NCBI RefSeq assembly: GCF_001969815.1
Contig: NZ_MRBK01000019.1
Location: 62,001-126,000, forward strand
Reading direction: 5' to 3'
From: Bacillus swezeyi
Lineage (GTDB): Bacteria > Bacillota > Bacilli > Bacillales > Bacillaceae
DNA: 64,000 bases
Shown: positions 26,407-35,060 of the stretch, in pieces
How positions within the stretch are numbered: position 1 is the first letter of the stretch
Layout of the letters: each line of letters starts with the position of its first letter
Translations under genes and position numbers: made by a program
The notes under the pieces: model-generated
Database searches by the model: none
What the model saw: only the letters and a program-made list of their open reading frames with translations
What the model was told of the DNA's origin: nothing

Positions 26407-28323
26407 ATGAAGAGTGCAGAAGACAGCCTGGCTGCCGAAGGCTTTCACCAAGACAAAACAGCGGCTAAGCCGAGGCAAATGGAGTGCTTAAACCGAGGTC
26501 TTATTGCAGTGAAAACAGAAAGAGGCGTTTTCATCAGCTGGAGATTGCTGGGGACAGATCCTCATGAAACAGCCTTTAACATTTATCGCGATGGAACGCG
26601 AATCAATGCCAGCCCCATTTCATCATCAACCAATTATCTCGACGAACACGGCGATGAAAAATCCGTCTATTTCGTCAAATCGATTCTTCGTGGGAAAGAG
26701 TGCGCGAAATCAAAAGAAACGTCCGTCTGGAAGAAGCCGTATATGGATGTTCCGCTCAATAAGCCGTTAGGCGGGACGGCCCCTGACGGCAAAGCTTACA
26801 CATACAGCGCTAATGACGCCAGCATCGGCGATCTTGACGGTGACGGCGAATATGAAATCGTGCTCAAATGGGATCCGTCCAATTCAAAAGACAATGCCCA
26901 TAACGGCTATACCGGTGAAGTGTTCATAGACGCCTATAAGCTTGACGGCACATTTTTATGGAGAATCAACCTCGGGAAAAACATCCGCGCTGGCGCCCAT
27001 TATACCCAGTTTATGGTCTATGATCTTGACGGTGACGGAAAAGCGGAAATCGCCATGAAAACGGCTGACGGGACGATGGACGGGACAGGCAGGGTAATCG
27101 GTGATCATAATGCTGATTACAGAAATGAGCAAGGGAGGATTTTATCAGGCCCTGAATACTTGTCCATTTTTGCTGGTGAAACGGGCGAGGAATTGGTGAC
27201 CGTCGATTATGATCCGCCGCGCGGCAGGCTTGAAGACTGGGGAGACGGCTACGGCAACCGAATGGACCGGTTTCTTGCCGGTATTGCCTATTTGGATGGA
27301 GAAAGGCCGAGTTTGGTGATGGCACGCGGCTATTACACAAGAACAGTGCTTGCTGCTTATAACTTCCGCGGCGGCCGGCTAACCAAGCTATGGACCTTTG
27401 ACAGTGACAAGCCTGAATATGCCGCATATGCCGGACAGGGGAATCACAGCCTCAGCGTTGCCGATGTGGATGGCGATGGGAAGGATGAAGTCATCTACGG
27501 TGCAATGGCCGTCGATCATGACGGAACAGGACTTTATACGACCGGGCTTGGACACGGGGATGCGATGCACCTGAGCGACCTTGACCCTGATAGGCCGGGG
27601 CTTGAAGTTTTTCAAGTTCATGAAGATCCGCGCCTTCCTTACGGCCTGTCTTTCCGCGATGCGGAAACAGGTGAGGTTCTTTGGGGCATCCCTGCCGATA
27701 CTGATGTCGGACGGGGAATGGCGGCGCATATCGATCCCCGCTATCAAGGCGCACTTGTTTGGGCGATCGATCCTCCTGGAAGTGAAGGACATTCATACGG
27801 CCTATATACGTGTAAGGGAGAAAAAATCAGCGATGCGCCCCCGGTCTCAGCCAATTTTGCGATTTGGTGGGACGGGGATCTGCTCCGTGAACTGCTTGAC
27901 CACGATTGGAAAGAGCCCGAAGGCGTGCCGAAAATTGATAAGTGGGACTATCACTGCGGCAGGCTGATCAATCTTCTCACAGCTGAAGGAACGCTTTCCA
28001 ACAACTGGACGAAAGGGACGCCTGTTCTTCAGGCGAATATATTTGGCGATTGGCGGGAAGACGTGATGTTCAGAACGGCAGAAAGCGATGCGTTGCGAAT
28101 TTATACAACAACTGAATTGACTGAACACCGTTTTTATACGTTCATGCATGATCCTGTCTATCGTTTGGCGGTCGCCTGGCAAAATGTTGCTTACAATCAG
28201 CCGCCGCACCCGGGCTTTTATTTGGGGACAGGGATGAAAAAACCGCCCCAGCCGAATATTTATACAGTTTCTGCTAATGGAAAATCCACATTTAATGATG
28301 GTGAACAAAAATATATTGACTAA
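26407..28323 (+). CDS. yesX: Rhamnogalacturonan exolyase YesX (PL11), cytoplasmic
   Basis: A 638-residue paralogue of YesW without a signal peptide. It shares the PL11 propeller with its calcium loops (DLDGDGEYE, DLDGDGKAE, DVDGDGKDE). An insertion reading DPPGSEGHSYGLY near residue 460 stands where YesW has only NGGLY. In the B. subtilis enzymes this loop closes one end of the cleft and makes YesX release disaccharides exolytically. It acts on imported oligosaccharides and feeds YesR. AAAGGAGAG precedes the ATG. Confidence 0.95.
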   Translation: MKSAEDSLAAEGFHQDKTAAKPRQMECLNRGLIAVKTERGVFISWRLLGTDPHETAFNIYRDGTRINASPISSSTNYLDEHGDEKSVYFVKSILRGKECAKSKETSVWKKPYMDVPLNKPLGGTAPDGKAYTYSANDASIGDLDGDGEYEIVLKWDPSNSKDNAHNGYTGEVFIDAYKLDGTFLWRINLGKNIRAGAHYTQFMVYDLDGDGKAEIAMKTADGTMDGTGRVIGDHNADYRNEQGRILSGPEYLSIFAGETGEELVTVDYDPPRGRLEDWGDGYGNRMDRFLAGIAYLDGERPSLVMARGYYTRTVLAAYNFRGGRLTKLWTFDSDKPEYAAYAGQGNHSLSVADVDGDGKDEVIYGAMAVDHDGTGLYTTGLGHGDAMHLSDLDPDRPGLEVFQVHEDPRLPYGLSFRDAETGEVLWGIPADTDVGRGMAAHIDPRYQGALVWAIDPPGSEGHSYGLYTCKGEKISDAPPVSANFAIWWDGDLLRELLDHDWKEPEGVPKIDKWDYHCGRLINLLTAEGTLSNNWTKGTPVLQANIFGDWREDVMFRTAESDALRIYTTTELTEHRFYTFMHDPVYRLAVAWQNVAYNQPPHPGFYLGTGMKKPPQPNIYTVSANGKSTFNDGEQKYID

Positions 28324-28438
28324 AATTATAAAGTGTGGTATAATAAAATATTTATTTGACAAAATATAAATCCGCTATTAATCTATTTGATGTACAGTAA
28401 AGCTGTATGCCATTTTAGCGTAAGGAGCGGATGAACCG

Positions 28439-29176
28439 ATGAGACTATCAGATGGGCTTGAGATGCTTGAATTGGGCAGCGAAGCTTTTGGCCATAAAAT
28501 TGTACTGAATCCGGTGCTTGTATGGGATGAGGAAGACGCCGTTTTAATTGACACCGGCATGCCGGGGCAACTTGACCAAATCCTTAAGGGGCTGAGCGGC
28601 ACGGGAATCTCCTTAGGGATGCTGAAGGCGGTTGTTTTGACGCATCAAGATATTGACCACATCGGCAATCTTCCTGATCTTTTACAGGAAGCGGACGGAC
28701 GGGCGAAAAGCTATGCCCATAAGCTTGAAAAGCCGTATATTGAAGGCGAGCGTCCACTGCTGAAAACAGATCCGGGGAAGATAGACGATGAGACAAAACA
28801 AGCATTGCCGAAAGATCTTCTCACTATATATGAAAATCCGCCGAAGGCAAAAATTGACCGCCTTTTGGAAGACGGAATGGAGCTGCCGTTTTGCGGCGGC
28901 ATTCAGGTCATCGCTACACCTGGGCATACAGACGGTCATATCAGCCTTTATTTGAAAAAAAGCAAAACATTAATTACGGGCGATGCATTGGTTTGTTCCG
29001 AAGGCATTTTACAGCCGCCCATTCCTAAGGTGACACCCGATATGAAGCAGGCGGTCCAATCGCTTGAGAAACTTTTGCCATTCGATATCAACAGGGTGAT
29101 CTGTTATCACGGCGGAGCTGTTGAAGGAGACCCTAAAGAACGGATCAGGGAGATCATGAATCAGGCAAACTCGTAA
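28439..29176 (+). CDS. Metallo-beta-lactamase-fold hydrolase
   Basis: A 245-residue cytoplasmic protein with the metal-binding signature THQDIDHIG (HxDxDH type) near residue 65, the second His in ATPGHTDGHIS near 160, an Asp in ITGDALVC and a terminal His in CYHGGAV. The substrate is unknown; the fold serves thioesterases, lactonases, phosphodiesterases and many others. TAAGGAG precedes the ATG. It is not part of the B. subtilis yes cluster as I recall it, and it lies between yesX and the reductase remnant. A lactonase or esterase step on a sugar acid is possible but is only a guess from context. Confidence 0.82.
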   Translation: MRLSDGLEMLELGSEAFGHKIVLNPVLVWDEEDAVLIDTGMPGQLDQILKGLSGTGISLGMLKAVVLTHQDIDHIGNLPDLLQEADGRAKSYAHKLEKPYIEGERPLLKTDPGKIDDETKQALPKDLLTIYENPPKAKIDRLLEDGMELPFCGGIQVIATPGHTDGHISLYLKKSKTLITGDALVCSEGILQPPIPKVTPDMKQAVQSLEKLLPFDINRVICYHGGAVEGDPKERIREIMNQANS

Positions 29177-29204
29177 CCTACTGTAAAAATAAAAAGATGG
29201 ATGG

Positions 29205-29228
29205 AGCGGCTGTTAGCCGCTATCTTTC
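29205..29228 (+). terminator. Terminator after the metallo-hydrolase gene
   Basis: AGCGGCT pairs with AGCCGCT around a 3-base loop, followed by a mixed T-rich tail. The modest U-run makes termination probable but incomplete. Confidence 0.55.
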
Positions 29229-29283
29229 TATGTAAAGCAAAAAAGTATGATTGTGAACTGAAACCTGCTCCCATAAAATGAAT

Positions 29284-29297
29284 GGTAAGCGATTTCA
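29284..29297 (+). promoter_or_regulatory. cre-like box before the reductase remnant and yesY
   Basis: GGTAAGCGATTTCA fits the cre pattern except for the first base. It lies 24 bp before the ATG of the broken reductase and would now serve yesY-yesZ. Confidence 0.5.
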
Positions 29298-29320
29298 TTC
29301 CAGGGGAAAAGGGGACGAAT

Positions 29321-29556
29321 ATGGAGTATCAGGTAAATGGCAACCGTTATAAAAATTTGGTATATAACCGCTGCGGACGTTCGGGGCTGAAGCATAGCCT
29401 GGCTTTTAAAAGATCCCCGAGTCACTTCAGTTTGAATCGGGGCAAGCAAAGCCGAGCAGATCGAAGAAAATGTTGTTGCGATAGGGTCACCTGGTTTTTC
29501 AAATGAAACTCGGCAGGATAGAAAAGATTTTTTATGAAAAGGAGTGGTCATATTGA
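29321..29556 (+). pseudogene. Aldo/keto reductase remnant (GpoR/YghZ type), large internal deletion
   Basis: ATG 29321, with an AAGGGG site, opens a typical N-terminus of L-glyceraldehyde-3-phosphate reductase-like aldo/keto reductases (RYKNLVYNRCGRSGLK). At about 29393 the frame breaks. In another frame the family's C-terminus follows: AWLLKDPRVTSV, then a TGA where a Leu codon is expected, then IGASKAEQIEENV and GSPGFSNE. A further shift of two bases precedes the tail LGRIEKIF, which ends at TGA 29554-29556 overlapping the yesY start. Roughly 250 central residues are missing relative to the usual 330. The gene is dead, but its coupling to yesY shows that it was once the first gene of that unit. 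Confidence 0.85.
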
Positions 29557-30197
29557 CAATCAGCATTTATTTGGCCGGTGATTCGACAGTGCAAAATTAT
29601 CAGGCAGACTCGCCGCAGGGAGGCTGGGGTGAATTTCTCCAATCCTATTTGACGGGAGATGTACAGGTGATCAATCGGGCGATCGGAGGCCGGAGTTCAA
29701 AAACCTTTGTTGAAGAAGGAAGGCTCGCCTCGATTTTAGATGTGATCAAAAAAGGCGACTGGCTGTTCGTACAAATGGGGCACAATGATGCATCGAAAGA
29801 TAAACCTGAGCGTTATACTGAGCCGTATACGACTTATAAACAATACTTAAAAATGTATGTCGAAGGGGCGCGCCAAAAAGGTGCCGAACCGCTTCTCATA
29901 ACCCCTGTGGCAAGGCTTCATTACAAGGACGGCGTCTTTTTGAACGATTTTCCCGACTATTGCATTGCCATGAAACAGGTGGCGGATGAAGAAAATGTCC
30001 GCTTAATCGATTTGATGGATAAAAGCCTCCAGCATTTTGCCGAAAAAGGCTACAGTGAGATTTTTAAATATTTCATGATTTCAGAAAATGTCAACGATTA
30101 CACCCATTTCACCAAAAAAGGCGCCCGGAAAATGGCGAAGCTCGTGTCAGCCGGCATTCAGGAGCTCAGTCTGCCATTTGTAAAAAAGACGGTGTGA
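29553..30197 (+). CDS. yesY: Rhamnogalacturonan acetylesterase-like SGNH hydrolase YesY
   Basis: A 214-residue cytoplasmic esterase, the third SGNH enzyme of the cluster. Blocks: the Ser in LAGDSTVQN (about 9), the Gly in AIGGRSS, the Asn in MGHNDAS and the Asp-His pair in NDYTHFTKKG near residue 190. TTG 29553 is chosen because AAAGGAG ends 8 bases upstream and the protein then starts like its relatives; GTG 29544 lies inside the ribosome binding site. It probably deacetylates imported rhamnogalacturonan pieces. Its stop codon overlaps an alternative yesZ start. Confidence 0.92.
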   Translation: MTISIYLAGDSTVQNYQADSPQGGWGEFLQSYLTGDVQVINRAIGGRSSKTFVEEGRLASILDVIKKGDWLFVQMGHNDASKDKPERYTEPYTTYKQYLKMYVEGARQKGAEPLLITPVARLHYKDGVFLNDFPDYCIAMKQVADEENVRLIDLMDKSLQHFAEKGYSEIFKYFMISENVNDYTHFTKKGARKMAKLVSAGIQELSLPFVKKTV

Positions 30198-30199
30198 AA

Positions 30200-32185
30200 A
30201 TGAACAGAAAACTGTATCACGGCGCCTGCTTTTATCCCGAATTATGGGATGAATCGGTTCTTGAAGAAGATATCAGAATGATGAAAGAAACGGGGATCAA
30301 TGTCGTCAGAATCGGAGAGTTTGCCTGGTCGAAAATGGAGCCTGAGGAAGGGGAAATCGATGTCGGCTTTTTTGTGAACGTGATCAAAAAGCTTTATGAT
30401 AATCAAATTGAAACCGTGATGTGCACACCGACCCCGACTCCGCCGATTTGGCTTACCCACGGACACCCGGAAAGACTGCATGTGAATGAAAAAGGGGAGA
30501 CGATGGGGCATGGTTCTAGACAGCATGTCTGTACAAACCATCCATATTTCAGAGAGCGGGCCCGGCTGATCACCGAGCACATTGCCAAAGAAATCGGCGG
30601 TCTGCCTGGACTTGCCGGCTGGCAGCTTGACAATGAATTCAAATGCCATGTCACAGAATGCATGTGTGAAACGTGCAAAACATTGTGGCACAAATGGCTA
30701 AAGGAGCGTTATCAGTCGATTGACCGCCTCAACGAAGCGTGGGGAACTGATATTTGGAGTGAAACATACCAGCGCTTTGATCAAGTCCCGCAGCCCGGTC
30801 TGACACCGTTTTTACACAACTCTTCTTTAAGGACGATGTATCAGCTGTTTTCAATGGAAAAAATCGCCGAGTTTGCATGTGAACAAGCAGCAGTCATCAG
30901 GTCTTACTCTGATGCGCCGATCACCCATAACAGCAGTGTTATGTTCGGCGTGAATAATGAAGAACTGTTCAGAGGCCTTGACTTTGCATCTTTTGATACG
31001 TATGCCACCCAAGAGAACAGCGCTGCCTTTTTGTTTAACTGTGATTTATGGAGAAACATAAAAAAAGGGCGGGCTTTTTGGATTATGGAAACAAGCCCTT
31101 CTTACAGCGCTTCACTTGAAAGCTATGCTCTGCCGCATGAAAACGGCTATTTGAAAGCCGAAGCAGTGTCATCCTATGCCCTGGGAGGAGCCGCCTTCTG
31201 CTATTGGCTGTGGCGGCAGCAGAGAGCGGGTTCTGAACAGCCGCACGGTGCCGTCCTCAGCGCATGGGGGGAGCCGGATGTAGGGTATCGGAACGTACTT
31301 GAAGTCGAGCGCGCCAGAAAAGAGATCGAGAACATCATGCTGGCGACTGTTCCCGTCCAGGCAGAAACGGCTGTCGTCTATTCAGACCGTGCGAAGGTGT
31401 TATTAAAAACGGAGCCCCACCGCCGCCTCCATTACAGGGCGCTTATTACCGAATTTTATGAACGGTTTTTATCATTGGGCATCCACAGGGACGTCATTTT
31501 GGAAGGGAGCCCGCTTGACGGATATAAACTGCTGTTTACGCCATTTATTCATTATTTGCCGCCTGAATTTATCGAAAAGGCATCAGCATTTACAGAAAAC
31601 GGCGGAATCTGGATAGCGGGCCCTTTGACAGGAGGGAGAACGGAACATCATACGATTCACACAGATTGCGGGTTGGGGGATTTAGAAAAATGCGCCGGTG
31701 TAAAAACACTCTTTACTTATCCGATGGATGAACGGAACACAATCGGAAAAGCTTTTGGTGTCAAGGCGCCGCTGAGCCTATGGAGCGCTGTTTTTGAATC
31801 CGGTCATGCTGAGGCGGTCGGTATCATCGAAAAAGGGGCGGCGCCCGGCAAGGCATTCATAACAGAGCATAAACGCGGAAAAGGAAAAATCGTCATGCTC
31901 GGCTCCATGCCTGCAGGGGAAGCCGGAGATATCATGCTGAAAAAGCTGATCAGCCATTATGCCGAAGAAGCCGGTGTCACACAGGGAACGGATGCTACGC
32001 CCGGTACGATCGTCGCTCCGCGGAGAGGGCCGGACGGCATTGTCTGGGTGGTCGTCAATATGGACGGCAAAGGAGGAGAAGTGACGCTTCCTGAGGATGG
32101 CACCGACCTGATATCAGGCGAGCGGTCGGCAAACCGCTTGAAGCTCACACCGTATGAATACCGTGTGATTCAGTTTCCGAAATAA
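30200..32185 (+). CDS. yesZ: Beta-galactosidase YesZ (GH42)
   Basis: A 661-residue cytoplasmic enzyme that removes beta-linked galactose from side chains of rhamnogalacturonan fragments. Domain A is a TIM barrel with the acid/base Glu in GWQLDNEF (about 144) and the nucleophile Glu in WIMETSPSY (about 295). A zinc site is formed by the Cys in HVCTNHP and the cluster CHVTECMCETC. A trimerisation domain and a C-terminal beta domain follow. ATG 30200 is taken as start; GTG 30194, overlapping the yesY stop, is possible. The ribosome binding site is poor, so coupling to yesY is likely. Confidence 0.95.
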   Translation: MNRKLYHGACFYPELWDESVLEEDIRMMKETGINVVRIGEFAWSKMEPEEGEIDVGFFVNVIKKLYDNQIETVMCTPTPTPPIWLTHGHPERLHVNEKGETMGHGSRQHVCTNHPYFRERARLITEHIAKEIGGLPGLAGWQLDNEFKCHVTECMCETCKTLWHKWLKERYQSIDRLNEAWGTDIWSETYQRFDQVPQPGLTPFLHNSSLRTMYQLFSMEKIAEFACEQAAVIRSYSDAPITHNSSVMFGVNNEELFRGLDFASFDTYATQENSAAFLFNCDLWRNIKKGRAFWIMETSPSYSASLESYALPHENGYLKAEAVSSYALGGAAFCYWLWRQQRAGSEQPHGAVLSAWGEPDVGYRNVLEVERARKEIENIMLATVPVQAETAVVYSDRAKVLLKTEPHRRLHYRALITEFYERFLSLGIHRDVILEGSPLDGYKLLFTPFIHYLPPEFIEKASAFTENGGIWIAGPLTGGRTEHHTIHTDCGLGDLEKCAGVKTLFTYPMDERNTIGKAFGVKAPLSLWSAVFESGHAEAVGIIEKGAAPGKAFITEHKRGKGKIVMLGSMPAGEAGDIMLKKLISHYAEEAGVTQGTDATPGTIVAPRRGPDGIVWVVVNMDGKGGEVTLPEDGTDLISGERSANRLKLTPYEYRVIQFPK

Positions 32186-32195
32186 ATAGAGCGCA

Positions 32196-32228
32196 AAGCC
32201 GCTGACATTGTCGGCGGCTTTTCTTTTG
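32196..32228 (+). terminator. Terminator after yesZ
   Basis: AAGCCGCTGAC pairs with GTCGGCGGCTT (one wobble pair) and leads into TTCTTTT. It closes the yesYZ unit ahead of yetA. Confidence 0.75.
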
Positions 32229-32378
32229 CTTCCTTTAAAGAAACAAAAGAAGGGCTATTTCGCAAAAAAGGAGAAAATACACTGCCTGTCTCGGGCAAAA
32301 AAAGACCATTGACGGTCAAAATGCCGGAAAGGGAAAATACAGACTGACAAAAGCTTTAAAGGGAAAGGAGGAATGCTT

Positions 32379-34979
32379 GTGAAGGCACAGGCTGAAGTAA
32401 AATGGCTGAAATCACCGCCTGCCTCGGGCGGCGTAACATGGGGAGTTCCTTGGGGAAAAGGCGTGCTGCAAAAAGAAGATGAGATCACCATCACCGATTC
32501 GAACAACAGCGCTCCGCTTTTACAGACATGGCCGCTGGGATATTGGCCGGACGGCTCTGTGAAATGGACGGGGCATGCCGCTGTTTTCACAGAAGAAAGC
32601 GGGAGCCGTTTTTCTCTGCATAAAGGAAAGCTTCAAACAACTGAACACACCCTTCACATAACAGAGGAGGAAGACAGCATAACAGTCAACACCGGGGAGA
32701 TGGTCTGCAAACTGGAGAAAACAGGCTCCTCATTGTTCAGCTCGATTTCCATTTCCGGGGAAATGATGGCGAAAACCGGACGGCTCATCGCTCTGATAGA
32801 AAAAAGGACCGGTACAGATTCACACAGGACATATCAAATTGAACGGTTTGAGAGCATGATCAATAAGGTGACAGTTGAACAAAACGGTCCGGTTAAAGCG
32901 GTCATCAAGGCTGAGGGGGTTCACCGGGGCGGTGGCCGGGAGAAGACATGGCTGCCGTTTGCCGTCAGGATTTCATTTTATGCCGGTGTATCGGCTATCA
33001 GGATCATGCACACGGTTTTCATCGACAGTGATGCCGAACATGAATGGGTGAGAGGGCTCGGCCTTGAATGTTTCGCCGTTTTCAAGGGAGAGCCGCGGAA
33101 TCGGCACATACGGTATGCAGCGGACAGCGGGATTTATAGTGAGCCGGCTCAGCTGCTTGTTACAAGAAGGTTTAACGAAGCAAACGGGTTTTATGAAAAA
33201 CAAATTGCCGGACAGCCGGTAAGGGAAGATGCCGATTCCTCTGCATTGATTCGCGATGCCAGTCGCAATGCCGTTTGGAATGATTTTAAGCTTGTTCAAG
33301 ATTCTCCTCTTCACTACAGTGTAAAGAAACGGACTGATCGGGATTGCGCTTGGGTCGATGCGATTCATGGCGGGAGAGCGAACGGGCTGATGTATGCGGG
33401 AGGAGAAAACGGCGGAATCGCCTTGGGGCTAAGGGATTTTTTTGAAAAATATCCGTCTTCACTTGAAACGTCAGGACTTGCTGCTGATGAAACGAAATTG
33501 ACGGTATGGTTTTGGCCTCCTGAAGCTGAAGCGATGGATTTCCGCCACTATTCAAAGGAGAGCCATGTTGAAAGCGCCTATGAAGGCTTTTCGGAAATGC
33601 GCTCAACAGCCTTCGGTATCGCCAATACAAGCGAAGTCAATCTCAAATGTTTTACAAAGCCGCCAAGCCATGAAGAACTGGATGTATTGGCGGATGAATG
33701 GCAAAATCCCCCGCTTTTAATTTGCGATCCTGATTATTATTACAAAACCCGCGCTTTAGGGATGTGGAGTTTGAAAGATAAAAGCGGACCATTTCAAGCG
33801 GTGCTTGAAGAACAGCTTGACGAGGCTTTCCAATTTTATAAAAACGAAGTTGATCAGCGCAGCTGGTACGGGTATTGGCATTACGGAGATGTAATGCATA
33901 CGTATGACTCCGTCCGGCATGTGTGGCGGTATGACCTCGGCGGCTATGCCTGGCAAAACACGGAACTCGTCCCGAATCTATGGCTTTGGCAGACGTTTCT
34001 CAGGTCGGGAAGGGAAGATGTTTTTCGAATGGCAGAAGCGATGACGCGTCATACAAGCGAGGTTGACTGCTACCATTTCGGGGAATACAAAGGGCTCGGA
34101 TCAAGGCACAATGTCCTTCACTGGGGCTGCGGCTGCAAAGAAGCGAGAATCAGTATGGCCGGACTCCATAAAACGTATTATTTTTTGACGGCGGATGAAC
34201 GCATCGGCGACATTTTAACCGAAGTGAAGGATGCTGACACAGCTCTAAAGCGGCTGGACCCGATGAGAGCGTATTATCCAAAAGGTGCGTTTCCAACGCA
34301 CGCAAGAGTCGGTCCAGATTGGACGGCATTTTGTTCCAACTGGCTGACACAATGGGAACGGACGGGTGACACGGCATATTTGGCAAAAATCGAGAAGGGG
34401 ATCAGCCAGCTTAAAGCGCTGCCGCTTCGTTTATTATCAGGCCCGACGTTTGGCTATGATCCGGCAAATGCACATCTGTTTCATATGGGGGACGGAAATG
34501 AGGGCGGATATCACATGGTCATCGCTTTCGGTGCTCCGCAAGTGTGGATGGAGCTGTCCGGGCTCTTGGAAGATGAAGAATGGAATGAGATGCTTGGCGA
34601 ATTTGGCGAATTTTATTTGCTCAGCGATGAAGAGAAGCGCCGCAGAAGCGGAGGGAAGCTCCATGATGATTTGTTCCATTGGCCGATGTTTGCCGCTCTA
34701 ATGGCCGCATATGCAGCACATCGGAATCAAGACCGGGAGCTCGCCGAAAAAGCGTGGCGCCTGTTGCTTGATGAAAAACAAAGCCATACACCGCTGCCGA
34801 TTGCACCGAAACAGGCGGACTGCTGGAAGAGTCTAGCGGAAATTCCCTGGGTGACGACGAACTGCATATCACAATGGTGTTTAAACACAATTGCGGTGCT
34901 GGAGCTGCTCGGCGATATGCTGCCGAGTCAAGAGATGCAAGAAAAGGTGATCGCTTGCAAATCAGGAGCAGTGCGGTGA
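32379..34979 (+). CDS. yetA: YetA, exo-rhamnogalacturonan lyase-like protein (PcRGLX/YetA family)
   Basis: An 866-residue cytoplasmic protein without a signal peptide. Family knowledge: YetA-like proteins share a RIFT-barrel N-terminal domain and an alpha/alpha-barrel centre with the fungal exo-lyase PcRGLX (polysaccharide lyase family 26), so exo-cleavage of unsaturated or saturated rhamnogalacturonan oligomers is the likely role; the Bacillus protein is less well characterised. Aromatic-rich segments (QRSWYGYWHYGDVMHTYDS, HVWRYDLGGYAWQNTELVP) mark the central barrel. GTG 32379 is chosen because AAAGGAGG ends 7 bases upstream; ATG 32373 is too close. Confidence 0.87.
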   Translation: MKAQAEVKWLKSPPASGGVTWGVPWGKGVLQKEDEITITDSNNSAPLLQTWPLGYWPDGSVKWTGHAAVFTEESGSRFSLHKGKLQTTEHTLHITEEEDSITVNTGEMVCKLEKTGSSLFSSISISGEMMAKTGRLIALIEKRTGTDSHRTYQIERFESMINKVTVEQNGPVKAVIKAEGVHRGGGREKTWLPFAVRISFYAGVSAIRIMHTVFIDSDAEHEWVRGLGLECFAVFKGEPRNRHIRYAADSGIYSEPAQLLVTRRFNEANGFYEKQIAGQPVREDADSSALIRDASRNAVWNDFKLVQDSPLHYSVKKRTDRDCAWVDAIHGGRANGLMYAGGENGGIALGLRDFFEKYPSSLETSGLAADETKLTVWFWPPEAEAMDFRHYSKESHVESAYEGFSEMRSTAFGIANTSEVNLKCFTKPPSHEELDVLADEWQNPPLLICDPDYYYKTRALGMWSLKDKSGPFQAVLEEQLDEAFQFYKNEVDQRSWYGYWHYGDVMHTYDSVRHVWRYDLGGYAWQNTELVPNLWLWQTFLRSGREDVFRMAEAMTRHTSEVDCYHFGEYKGLGSRHNVLHWGCGCKEARISMAGLHKTYYFLTADERIGDILTEVKDADTALKRLDPMRAYYPKGAFPTHARVGPDWTAFCSNWLTQWERTGDTAYLAKIEKGISQLKALPLRLLSGPTFGYDPANAHLFHMGDGNEGGYHMVIAFGAPQVWMELSGLLEDEEWNEMLGEFGEFYLLSDEEKRRRSGGKLHDDLFHWPMFAALMAAYAAHRNQDRELAEKAWRLLLDEKQSHTPLPIAPKQADCWKSLAEIPWVTTNCISQWCLNTIAVLELLGDMLPSQEMQEKVIACKSGAVR

Positions 34980-35013
34980 AACGGCAGGCAAAAAATGAAG
35001 ATTGCCGGAAAAA

Positions 35014-35027
35014 TGTAAGCGCTTTAA
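35014..35027 (+). promoter_or_regulatory. cre-like box before lplA
   Basis: TGTAAGCGCTTTAA keeps the conserved left half of cre and deviates at two bases on the right. It lies 34 bp upstream of the lplA ATG. Confidence 0.5.
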
Positions 35028-35060
35028 ATTTAGTTTAAATAATAAAGGGGGAATCATAAA

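Noticed and set aside
29282-29506. 74-codon frame before yesY taken as a gene
   Set aside because: Its first part is the true N-terminus of an aldo/keto reductase, but after about 29393 it reads the wrong frame of that gene's C-terminus; it is part of a pseudogene.
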